Origin: Lutibacter sp.
GTDB lineage: Bacteria > Bacteroidota > Bacteroidia > Flavobacteriales > Flavobacteriaceae
Reading direction: 5' to 3'
DNA length: 7,186 nucleotides
Assembly: GCA_002733285.1 (NCBI GenBank)
Contig: NVVE01000001.1
Coordinates: 249,857 to 257,042, forward strand
Numbering within the stretch: position 1 is the stretch's first letter; the number at the start of each line of letters is the position of its first letter. This document shows, piece by piece, positions 1 through 7,186 of this stretch. The notes beneath the pieces are model-generated. The model was not told where the DNA came from and searched no databases. It saw nothing but the letters and a program-made list of their open reading frames with translations. The position numbers and the translations under genes are program-made.

Positions 1-2367
1 GGTAAAGCACAAAAAGGACTTGGCGTAGAGTTTAGTTCTTCTGTAACTGCTGATCAAGTAAATACAGATCTTCAGGACTTTCAACGTGAATATGGACAAG
101 GTACTTTAGGTGTTGTCCCTGCTTCTGAAGCTATGGCTTTTGATAATCCAAATTCTTCTTGGGGAGCAAAATTAAACGGAGCAAATGTAGTAAATTGGGA
201 TGGAGTTTCTAGACCATATTCTTACACAGGAAACAATTTAGATAAATTCTATAGAACTGGTACAACTTTTATTAATACAATAGCTATATCTGGAGGTTCT
301 GAAACTACGAACTTTAGATTTTCTGCATCTGATTTATCAAATGATGATATTGTACCGAATTCAGATTTAAATAGAAAATCATTTTCTTTAAATGTTGGTT
401 CTGTTTTAGCGGATAAATTAACTTTCAACACTCATATTAAATATATTAGAGAAGGGGCACATAACAGACCTAGGTTATCAGATTCACCTGGTAATGCTAA
501 CTATTCTGTTGCAGTATTACCTGCTAACGTAGACGTAACGACTATGAAGCCAGGAATAAATGATGCTGGTGGGGAACTTGCTACTTCAAGTAATATTTAT
601 GCTACAAACCCATATTGGGCAGCTTATAATTTTAGAAATGAAGATCAAAAAAATAGAGTTATAGCTTCAACTTCTTTAAGATATGATATTTTAGATTGGT
701 TATATGTAACAGCTAGAACTGGTATAGATGATTATACAAGAAAATCTACAAGCGTAACACCTTGGGGTACTGCATATAAAACTGAAGGTGGAATGAATGA
801 GCATGAGACTAGATATACTCAAACAGATTCTGATATTATGATTGGAGTTGATAAGGCTATTACTGAAAAATTTGCTACGAATTCATTTATTGGAGCTTCT
901 GCAAATAGTCAGGTAAGAGAGAATTTGGATTTAAAGGGACAAAAGTTTATTGTTCCAGGTCTTGAAAATGTTAAAAATACAAAGGATCAATCTTATAGTT
1001 ATGGATATAATAAACAAAAAATGAATTCTGTTTATGGATCAGTTGAGGTTTCTTATGATAAAGTGGCTTATTTAACTTTTACTGCTAGAAATGACTGGTT
1101 CTCAACTTTGTCTGCTCCAGGAAAAACAACACCTAATAATGATTTATATTCTTCAATAAATACAAGTATTATTTTATCAGAAGCATTTGAAATGCCAGAA
1201 TGGGTAAACTTTGCTAAATTTAGAGCTGGTTATTCAGAATTGGCTGGGGGGGCTCCAAATCCGTATTCATTAGGATTAACTTATGGAATCTTTGGACAAG
1301 GACATCAAGGTCAACCTTTAGGTAATATTTCTAATGGAAGTATTCCTAACGAAAATCTTATTCCTTATAATGTTGATGAACTTGAATTTGGTTTAGATAT
1401 GAGATTATTTGGAAGTAAGTTAACATTAGATTTGGCGTATTATGACAAAAAAACAACTAATGATATCGTAAATGTAAGCGCTTCTCAAACTTCTGGTTAT
1501 GGAAGTTCAATTGCAAACCTTGGAGAGATCTCAAATAAAGGATTTGAAATGTTAATTTCAGGATCGCCTATTAAAAATGAGAACTTTACTTGGACAACAA
1601 GTTTTAATTTTGCACATAATAAAAGTGAAGTTGTAGCTACAAATGATTCAGGTGATGAAATTGGATTAGGAGAGGCTCGTAGTAGAAATGTAACTATTAG
1701 ACACATTGTTGGGCAACCTTATGGTGTTATTCATGGTACTTCATTTGAAAGAGATGCTAACGGAACTATAATTTACGAAATAGATTCTGATGGTGTGCCA
1801 AGAGCTAAAGATGGAGGAAGAAAACAATTAGGTGAAGGTGTACCTCCTTATTCAATGGGACTTAATAATAGTTTCTCATATAAGAATATAAGAATGTCAT
1901 TTTTAATTGATGCTAAATTTGGTGGTCAAATATTTTCTGGAACTAATGGAGGTGCTGTAGGTAGAGGACAACATAAAATGACTTTAGAAGGACGAGAGAA
2001 TGGTTTGACAGTAAGTGGTATTGATGATGCAACAGGACAAGCATTTACAACCACAGTTGCTCCAGAAGATTTATCAACATATTGGGGAAGAATATCAGGA
2101 ATAGCTGAAGCTTTTGTTGAAGATGCAGACTATATTAAATTTAGACAATTAAGTATTGGATATTCTTTTCCAGAAGAAATTCTTGAAAAAACATTCATTA
2201 CAGGAGCAAATATTTCTTTTATTGGTAAAAATTTATTCTACCTAAAAAGAAGTATTGATAATATTGATCCAGAATCTGCTTATAGTTCTGGAAATGCGCA
2301 AGGACTTGAGTATTATGGGTTACCATCTACAAGAAGTTATGGAGTTAGTTTAAACGTTAAATTTTAG
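1..2367 (+). CDS. SusC/RagA-family TonB-dependent outer-membrane channel, 5'-truncated by the window edge
   Basis: This is the beta-barrel part of a SusC-like transporter, which imports oligomeric nutrients across the outer membrane using TonB energy and pairs with a SusD lipoprotein lid. The frame is open back to base 1, so the ATG at 133 is an internal methionine (visible residue 45). The first residues (QKGLGVEF, about 4-11) resemble the segment that directly follows the plug domain in this family. Full SusC proteins are about 1000-1100 residues; 788 are visible, so roughly 250-300 N-terminal residues (signal peptide, regulatory-like domain, TonB box, plug) lie upstream. Family-like landmarks are NPYW (203-206), the block from FVEDADYIKFRQ (from about 705) into a GYSFP strand, GKNLFYL (742-748), and the C-terminal strand ending in Phe788, as expected for BAM-inserted barrels. 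The stop is TAG at 2365-2367, 11 bases before the SusD start, which implies one operon. I see no internal frameshift. The substrate cannot be read from the sequence. Confidence 0.96.
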   Translation, partial: GKAQKGLGVEFSSSVTADQVNTDLQDFQREYGQGTLGVVPASEAMAFDNPNSSWGAKLNGANVVNWDGVSRPYSYTGNNLDKFYRTGTTFINTIAISGGSETTNFRFSASDLSNDDIVPNSDLNRKSFSLNVGSVLADKLTFNTHIKYIREGAHNRPRLSDSPGNANYSVAVLPANVDVTTMKPGINDAGGELATSSNIYATNPYWAAYNFRNEDQKNRVIASTSLRYDILDWLYVTARTGIDDYTRKSTSVTPWGTAYKTEGGMNEHETRYTQTDSDIMIGVDKAITEKFATNSFIGASANSQVRENLDLKGQKFIVPGLENVKNTKDQSYSYGYNKQKMNSVYGSVEVSYDKVAYLTFTARNDWFSTLSAPGKTTPNNDLYSSINTSIILSEAFEMPEWVNFAKFRAGYSELAGGAPNPYSLGLTYGIFGQGHQGQPLGNISNGSIPNENLIPYNVDELEFGLDMRLFGSKLTLDLAYYDKKTTNDIVNVSASQTSGYGSSIANLGEISNKGFEMLISGSPIKNENFTWTTSFNFAHNKSEVVATNDSGDEIGLGEARSRNVTIRHIVGQPYGVIHGTSFERDANGTIIYEIDSDGVPRAKDGGRKQLGEGVPPYSMGLNNSFSYKNIRMSFLIDAKFGGQIFSGTNGGAVGRGQHKMTLEGRENGLTVSGIDDATGQAFTTTVAPEDLSTYWGRISGIAEAFVEDADYIKFRQLSIGYSFPEEILEKTFITGANISFIGKNLFYLKRSIDNIDPESAYSSGNAQGLEYYGLPSTRSYGVSLNVKF

Positions 2368-2378
2368 AAGTTAGAAAT

Positions 2379-3866
2379 ATGAAAAAAATAATTTATACAA
2401 TAGTAGTATTACTTGTTTTTGCTTCTTGTGATAATGGTTTTGAAGAATTAAATGTCGATCCAACAAAATCTTCTCAAATTGAAGCAAACAGTAAATTTAC
2501 TGCGGCCTTATTAAGAACCTCAGGAGAGCGTTATGAGGCTTGGAGAGCAAACTTGATCTATCAATCAACAATGATGCAACATTTTGCAACAACAGCTGGT
2601 TATTGGTCAGGCGATAAATATTCATGGAATAAAGGATATGCAGCGTCATTATTTGATCGTTATTATTCAGGCCCAGTGAAAGCAATTGAAGATATTCTTT
2701 ACCAATTAAGAGATCAAGGGAAACCAGAGGAAATGATTGCAATTGCAAGAATTCAAAGAGTTGTAATCTATTCAAGATTGACTGATGTATATGGAGATAT
2801 TCCTTATAGCGAAGCAGGAAAAGGATATTTAGAAGGAATTTTGAAACCCAAGTATGATGCACAAAGTGCTATTTATGCTGATATGTTGAAAGAATTGGAA
2901 GAGTCTGCTGCTGCTTTAGACTCAGGAACTTCTGAATGGGGTGGATCAGATATTATCTTTAGCGGTGATCAAGGGAAATGGAAGAGATATGCTAATTCTA
3001 TGATGTTACGTTTAGGATTACGTTTAATCAAGGTTGATCCTTCAGGAGCTCAAAATTGGGCAGCTAAGGCAATTTCAGGCGGAGTTATGACTTCAAATGC
3101 TGATATCGCTTATATTCAACATACAGCAGGACCAGAAGGGATTAATAAAAATGGAAACGGTGAAGTATTTTCTGCTGATGGAAATCCACGAATGAGTAAA
3201 ACGTTTATAGACTTTTTACAAGGAGATCCTAGGCTTCCAATTTTAGCAGCGAGAAGAAGTGATGGAAGTACAACTCCAGCAGACCTTAAAGGGTTACCTA
3301 ATGGTTTAGATTCTGATTTATTATTAGAAGCTACTGGTGAAGATAACACTAACGGTTACGCTGAACCTAATAGAAGTATTATTACAGGAGAAGACGCTCC
3401 AATGTTTTTCCAAACATATGCAGAAGTTGAATTAATGTTAGCTGAATGTGCTGATAGATGGGGATTAGCAGGTGGTGATGTAGAAGGACATTATAATGCA
3501 GGAGTTACTGCAGCAATGAAATATTTAGGTTTGTATGGAGCTGCAGCAGATATTTCTGATGCCGATATAGCAACATATTTAACTAATAATCCTTTTGATG
3601 GAGCAAATGCACTAGAAATGATTGGAAATCAATATTGGGCAGCTACATTTTTAAATGAATATGAAACATTTGCTAACTGGAGAAGAACTGGTTATCCAGT
3701 TTTAACACCAACGAACTATCCTGGAAATGAAACTAATGGTACCATTCCTAGAAGATTGACATACCCAACAAGTGAGCAAACTGCAAATGCAGAGAGTTAT
3801 GCTGCTGCAGAAGCAGCTCAAGGACCAGACGTTCTTACAACAAGAGTTTGGTGGGATAAGCAATAA
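2379..3866 (+). CDS. SusD/RagB-family (SusD-like_2) nutrient-binding outer-membrane lipoprotein
   Basis: This is a complete 495-residue SusD-type protein, the surface lid that captures substrate and hands it to the adjacent SusC channel. The N-terminus is a lipoprotein signal: a short KK-led hydrophobic stretch and a lipobox FASC, with Cys17 the predicted lipidated residue, followed by an acidic stretch (D18, E22, E23) compatible with surface export in Bacteroidota. Features I associate with the SusD-like_2 branch are ELNVDPTKS (23-31), LTDVYGDIPYSEA (134-146), GKWKRYANSMMLRLGLRL (199-216), the TPR-like helix with YAEVELMLAEC (347-357), FANWRRTGYP (431-440), IPRRLTYPTSEQ (456-467) and the terminal VWWDKQ. 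The length is normal for the family. The ATG at 2379 is supported by the lipobox spacing. There is no Shine-Dalgarno, only an A-rich leader, as is usual for this phylum. It is almost certainly co-transcribed with the SusC gene, and a terminator follows its TAA stop. Ligand identity is unknown. Confidence 0.96.
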   Translation: MKKIIYTIVVLLVFASCDNGFEELNVDPTKSSQIEANSKFTAALLRTSGERYEAWRANLIYQSTMMQHFATTAGYWSGDKYSWNKGYAASLFDRYYSGPVKAIEDILYQLRDQGKPEEMIAIARIQRVVIYSRLTDVYGDIPYSEAGKGYLEGILKPKYDAQSAIYADMLKELEESAAALDSGTSEWGGSDIIFSGDQGKWKRYANSMMLRLGLRLIKVDPSGAQNWAAKAISGGVMTSNADIAYIQHTAGPEGINKNGNGEVFSADGNPRMSKTFIDFLQGDPRLPILAARRSDGSTTPADLKGLPNGLDSDLLLEATGEDNTNGYAEPNRSIITGEDAPMFFQTYAEVELMLAECADRWGLAGGDVEGHYNAGVTAAMKYLGLYGAAADISDADIATYLTNNPFDGANALEMIGNQYWAATFLNEYETFANWRRTGYPVLTPTNYPGNETNGTIPRRLTYPTSEQTANAESYAAAEAAQGPDVLTTRVWWDKQ

Positions 3867-3898
3867 CTAAAATATTTGTATTTTAATTAAGTTAGTTT

Positions 3899-3934
3899 AA
3901 AAGGGAGTGGTGTTGAGCCCTCCTTTTTTTTTTT
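3899..3934 (+). terminator. Rho-independent terminator after the SusC/SusD genes
   Basis: GGAG at 3904-3907 pairs with CTCC at 3920-3923. The stem is extended outward by a G-T wobble (3903/3924) and four A-T pairs (3899-3902 with 3925-3928). It can extend inward past a bulged T3908 by GG (3909-3910) with CC (3918-3919), leaving a 7-base loop. An uninterrupted run of 11 T (3924-3934) forms the U-tract. It begins 32 bases after the SusD stop and ends five bases before the next ATG, so it closes the SusC/SusD transcript but would also sit in the leader of any read-through message. The pairing was done by eye, without an energy calculation. Confidence 0.85.
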
Positions 3935-3939
3935 GATTT

Positions 3940-6900
3940 ATGAAAACAACATATAAAATTTTTCAGTTATATTCTATATTTTTTTTATTTACATCTTTTT
4001 TGTTTGGAGTAAGTGCTCAAAGTACTAAGCAGTTTACTTTAATTCCTTCAAAAAAATCTGGAATTAATTTTAATAACCGAATTAAAGATAGTAAAAACAA
4101 CAATATTTTAAAGTATGCTAATTTTTACGGAGGTGCAGGAGTAGGAATTGGTGATTTTAATAATGATGGTTTAAGCGATATTTATTTTGCGGGTAATTTA
4201 GTTGATGATAAATTATATATTAATAAAGGAAATTTTGAATTTCAAGATATTACAAAAGAAGCTGGAATAATTAATAATGGAAGTTGGTCTACAGGTGTTA
4301 CAATTGCAGATGTTAATAATGATGGACTCGTTGATATTTATGTGACTAATGAACTTTTTGATCACCAACCAGACTTAAGAAAAAATAAGTTATATATCAA
4401 TCAAGGAAACGAAACATTTAAGGAAATGGCAGAAAGTTTTGGTATTGCTAATTCTGAAAGGACAAGGCATGCTACATTTTTGGATTATGATAAAGATGGG
4501 TTTTTAGATTTATTTATTTTAAATCAGCCACCAAATCCTGGAAGTTATTCTGAATATATGGGAGCCGAATTATTGCAGCTAAAGTATAGTTCACGATTAT
4601 ATAAAAATATAAATGGAAAATCTTTTGAAGACGTAACGGAAAAATCTGGGTTGTTAAAAGCAGGTTTTCCTAATGCTGTTTCTGCAAGTGATTTAAATAA
4701 CGATGGATGGACAGATTTGTATGTTTCTAATGATTTTTACGCACCTGATGCTTTGTACATAAACAATCAGGATGGAACATTTACAAATATTGTAAATAGC
4801 GCATTAAATCATATGTCCTATTATAGTATGGGTGTAGATGTTTCTGACATTAATAATGATGGATTTCTTGATATATTTGTGCTGGATATGGTTGCTGAAG
4901 ATAACTTCAGGTTAAAGTCGAATATGAGTGGAATGAACCCTGATGCCTTTTGGAAAATTGTAAATAAAGGAGGTCATTACCAATATATGTTTAATAACTT
5001 GCATTTAAACAATGGAAATAATACGTTTAGCGAAATAGCACAACTTGCTAATGTAGCCGCTACCGATTGGAGTTGGGCAAACTTAATTGCAGATTTTGAC
5101 AATGATGGTGAAAAAGACTTTTATATAACAAACGGATTATTACGTGATATTAGAAATACTGACGCATCAAAAGCAGTTGGCAAATTTGTTACAGAAACTG
5201 CTAATCAATGGGTAAAGGAAAATCCAAATGGAGGGGCAATAACTATATGGGATATTTTAGATTTAAATAAAACACTAGGTTTATTACCCTCACAAAAGTT
5301 ATCTAACTATATGTTTAAGAATAATGGTAATTATAAATTTGAAAAGGTTGCAGAAGACTGGGGGCTAGATGAAAAATCTTTTTCAAATGGAGCTGCGTAT
5401 GCTGATTTTGACAATGATGGAGATTTGGATTTAGTTGTAAACAACATAAATGACAAGGCTTTTTTATATAAGAACAATTCTGAAAATAATTATTTAAGGC
5501 TTCAACTTAAGAGTAGAAATCATAAATCTGTTCAAGGTACAAGAGTTATTATTAAAGTTGGAGGTAAACAACAAATTATAGAAACAACAAATGTTAGAGG
5601 GGTTTATTCTACTAGTGAGTCAACAGCACATTTTGGGTTAAATGATAGTAAGTTAGTTGATGAAATACTTATTAATTGGCCAAATAAAACAACAACCAAA
5701 CTAAACAATGTTAAAGCGAATCAAGTTTTAACGTTGTTTATGGAAGATGATTCATATTTAAGTACAAAGTCAGATATTCCAACTAAAACTTTTTTTACTG
5801 AATTAACAAATAAAAAAATAAATTTTCAACACAAGGAAAATGATTTTGATGATTTTAAATACCAGGTTCTTTTACCACATAAAATGTCACAATTTGGTCC
5901 TGCATTAGCCGTTGATGATGTAAATGGAGATGGACTAAAAGATGTTTATGTAGGTGGAGCTTCAGGATTTTCAGGTAAGTTGTTTATACAAAATGAAAGA
6001 GGAGAATTTAAAATGCAAAAAAATACACCTTTCAAATCTGATATGTTGAAAGAAGATTTAGATGCTATATTTTTTGATATAGATAGTGATGGAGATAAGG
6101 ATCTGTATGTAGTAAGTGGTGGAAATGAGTTTAAAAAGGGCGATTCTAACTATAAGGACAGGATTTATATTAATGATGGAAGTGGTGTTTTTTCAAATAA
6201 GAAAACCTTAATAGAAGCAAATAATATTAGTGGTAGTGTTGTAAAATCTGGTGATTTTGATAATGATGGTGATATGGATATTTTTATAGGAGGACGATTA
6301 GATCCACATAATTATCCAACACCTGTTAATAGTCAACTATTAGAAAATAGAGAAGGGAAGTTGATTGATGTAACAAACGAGAAGGCCAAAGGTTTACTTC
6401 AATTAGGAATGGTAACTGATGCTATTTGGACGGATTATGATAACGATAAAGATTTAGATTTGGTTATTGTAGGTGAATGGATGCCTATTACTATTTTTAA
6501 AAATGAGGAAAATTCTTTTAGAAAAGAAGAAATTTCTATTCTGAATAATTCAAATGGTTGGTGGTTTAGCATTGAGCAGGGAGATTTTGATAATGACGGA
6601 GATATAGATTTTGTAGCTGGAAATTTAGGACTTAACTATAAATATAAAACTTCTGCAGATACTCCTTTTGATGTCTATTATGAAGATTTTGACAATAATG
6701 GAAGTAATGATATTGTTTTAGGGTATTATAACTTTGGAAAGCATTATCCAGTGAGAGGATTTTCTTGTTCCTCTCAGCAAGTACCTAAATTAAAAAAGGA
6801 ATTTAAAAAGTATGATATTTTCGCTGCTTTAGAAATTGATGACGTATATGGAGAAAAAGAATTAGACAAAGCCCTTTACTTAAAAACCCAAACTTTTGCC

Positions 6901-7186
6901 TCTTCATTTATTGAAAATTTAGGTAATGGAGATTTTGAAATTTCAGAATTACCTGTTGAAGCTCAATTTTCAAGTGTTAATGATATTATAGTAAATGATT
7001 TAAATTCCGACGGAAATTTAGACTTAATTATTGCAGGAAATTTGTTTGTGTCTGAAATTGAAACAACACGAAATGATGCGGGAACTGGTTTAATCCTATT
7101 AGGTGATGGTGAAAATAATTTTAAGCCAATAAGCCAAGATAATTCAGGTTTCTTTGTAAATAAAGATGTAAAAAAATTAAAGTTAC
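3940..7186 (+). CDS. Exported FG-GAP/VCBS-repeat protein with central ASPIC/UnbV domain, 3'-truncated by the window edge
   Basis: The frame is open for 1082 codons with no stop before the edge. The ATG at 3940 is the only plausible start: an in-frame TGA lies at 3934-3936, the next in-frame ATG is far downstream, and the ATG begins a good Sec signal peptide (hydrophobic 7-24, likely cleavage after GVSA, residue 26). There is no lipobox Cys. Fourteen Asp-rich motifs of the DxNxDGxxD type start at residues 72, 124, 182, 251, 303, 385 and 489, then at 660, 713, 772, 832, 882, 916 and 1020. Between them, about 518-600 is an ASPIC/UnbV domain (GTRVIIKVGG, STAHFGL, INWPNKT). Such motifs usually bind calcium in integrin-alpha-like propeller blades, so two propellers are inferred. 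Family blocks such as ATDWSW (380-385) and DAGTGLILLGDG near the end suggest only a few dozen residues are missing. Location is periplasmic or extracellular. A binding or accessory role with the SusC/SusD pair is inference; no catalytic site is recognised. Confidence 0.93.
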   Translation, partial: MKTTYKIFQLYSIFFLFTSFLFGVSAQSTKQFTLIPSKKSGINFNNRIKDSKNNNILKYANFYGGAGVGIGDFNNDGLSDIYFAGNLVDDKLYINKGNFEFQDITKEAGIINNGSWSTGVTIADVNNDGLVDIYVTNELFDHQPDLRKNKLYINQGNETFKEMAESFGIANSERTRHATFLDYDKDGFLDLFILNQPPNPGSYSEYMGAELLQLKYSSRLYKNINGKSFEDVTEKSGLLKAGFPNAVSASDLNNDGWTDLYVSNDFYAPDALYINNQDGTFTNIVNSALNHMSYYSMGVDVSDINNDGFLDIFVLDMVAEDNFRLKSNMSGMNPDAFWKIVNKGGHYQYMFNNLHLNNGNNTFSEIAQLANVAATDWSWANLIADFDNDGEKDFYITNGLLRDIRNTDASKAVGKFVTETANQWVKENPNGGAITIWDILDLNKTLGLLPSQKLSNYMFKNNGNYKFEKVAEDWGLDEKSFSNGAAYADFDNDGDLDLVVNNINDKAFLYKNNSENNYLRLQLKSRNHKSVQGTRVIIKVGGKQQIIETTNVRGVYSTSESTAHFGLNDSKLVDEILINWPNKTTTKLNNVKANQVLTLFMEDDSYLSTKSDIPTKTFFTELTNKKINFQHKENDFDDFKYQVLLPHKMSQFGPALAVDDVNGDGLKDVYVGGASGFSGKLFIQNERGEFKMQKNTPFKSDMLKEDLDAIFFDIDSDGDKDLYVVSGGNEFKKGDSNYKDRIYINDGSGVFSNKKTLIEANNISGSVVKSGDFDNDGDMDIFIGGRLDPHNYPTPVNSQLLENREGKLIDVTNEKAKGLLQLGMVTDAIWTDYDNDKDLDLVIVGEWMPITIFKNEENSFRKEEISILNNSNGWWFSIEQGDFDNDGDIDFVAGNLGLNYKYKTSADTPFDVYYEDFDNNGSNDIVLGYYNFGKHYPVRGFSCSSQQVPKLKKEFKKYDIFAALEIDDVYGEKELDKALYLKTQTFASSFIENLGNGDFEISELPVEAQFSSVNDIIVNDLNSDGNLDLIIAGNLFVSEIETTRNDAGTGLILLGDGENNFKPISQDNSGFFVNKDVKKLKL
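4153..5430 (+). repeat. First set of seven FG-GAP/VCBS Asp-rich motifs
   Basis: These are seven protein-level repeats inside the long 3' gene, each with a nine-residue Asp/Asn loop followed by a beta-strand (for example DIYFAGN or DLVVNN). The motifs span residues 72-80, 124-132, 182-190, 251-259, 303-311, 385-393 and 489-497. Spacing is 52-69 residues for the first four intervals, then 82 and 104, so the later blades carry insertions. The number matches the seven blades of an integrin-alpha-like propeller, which is an inference from the count. Confidence 0.8.
5491..5739 (+). other. ASPIC/UnbV domain segment within the VCBS-repeat gene
   Basis: Residues about 518-600 of the 3' gene show the UnbV pattern: NYLRLQL, then GTRVIIKVGGKQQ, a TTNVRGVYST turn, AHFGLND, and a VDEILINWPNKTT strand pair closing with NQVLTL. 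The domain is named from ASPIC (animal CRTAC1-like) and bacterial UnbV proteins. It commonly follows FG-GAP repeats and its molecular function is not established. Here it separates the two repeat sets. Confidence 0.85.
5917..7023 (+). repeat. Second set of seven FG-GAP/VCBS Asp-rich motifs
   Basis: The motifs lie at residues 660-668, 713-721, 772-780, 832-840, 882-890, 916-924 and 1020-1028 of the 3' gene. Most are canonical, such as DFDNDGDMD. The fourth (DYDNDKDLD) has Lys in place of the Gly, and the sixth (DFDNNGSND) has Asn at the third Asp position. The fifth-to-sixth spacing is only 34 residues and the sixth-to-seventh is 104. The long interval contains the only cysteine of the visible protein (Cys943). 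Confidence 0.78.

Noticed and set aside
133..135. ATG at 133 as the start of the SusC protein
   Set aside because: The frame is open from base 1, and the 44 residues before it match the family segment just after the plug. The true start is upstream of the window.
249..431. 60-residue reverse-strand frame within the SusC gene
   Set aside because: It is antisense to a conserved post-plug segment and unsupported as a gene.
1497..1706. 69-residue reverse-strand frame within the SusC gene
   Set aside because: It is antisense to conserved barrel sequence, with no start context or recognisable domain. It is a shadow frame.
2368..2378. Separate promoter or terminator between the SusC and SusD genes
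   Set aside because: The gap is only 11 bases with no hairpin. The two genes are best read as one transcript.
2497..2862. 121-residue open frame on the reverse strand inside the SusD gene
   Set aside because: It lies wholly antisense to a well-supported gene, has a low-complexity Leu/Ser-rich translation and matches no family I recognise. It is a shadow frame.
3116..3349. 77-residue reverse-strand frame within the SusD gene
   Set aside because: It is antisense to the SusD gene and its composition reflects the opposite strand's codons. No independent evidence supports it.
4153..7023. Asp-rich loops as EF-hand or dockerin calcium motifs
   Set aside because: The loops are followed by beta-strand sequences and spaced 50-100 residues apart, unlike paired EF-hand or dockerin helices. 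The pattern fits FG-GAP/VCBS blades, supported by the UnbV domain.

Overview
The window looks like a chromosomal piece of a Bacteroidota genome, most likely a low-GC member of the Flavobacteriia. The DNA is AT-rich with mostly A/T-ending codons, start codons lack a Shine-Dalgarno sequence, and the gene order is a classic SusC/SusD outer-membrane uptake pair. All three genes lie on the + strand, and I see no convincing reverse-strand gene, tRNA, rRNA, CRISPR array or insertion sequence.

Layout. Bases 1-2367 hold the C-terminal 788 residues of a SusC/RagA-type TonB-dependent outer-membrane channel. The window opens just past its plug domain, so the signal peptide, the carboxypeptidase-regulatory-like domain and the plug are outside. 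After an 11-base gap, 2379-3866 encodes a complete SusD/RagB-type surface lipoprotein of the SusD-like_2 kind. A Rho-independent terminator (3899-3934) follows. Only five bases after its T-tract, at 3940, a very long gene begins and runs off the right edge (1082 codons visible, no stop). It encodes an exported protein with fourteen FG-GAP/VCBS-type Asp-rich motifs: seven before and seven after a central ASPIC/UnbV domain.

How they may work together. SusC and SusD should form the gated outer-membrane importer for an oligomeric nutrient (glycan, peptide or other), with SusD as the lid. The downstream protein is probably a periplasmic or surface calcium-dependent adhesion or binding protein made of two beta-propellers, possibly an accessory to the importer. 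No glycoside hydrolase, sulfatase, peptidase or regulator is in view, so the substrate cannot be named. The most interesting points are the 7 + UnbV + 7 architecture and the unusual placement of the terminator directly against the start codon of the third gene.
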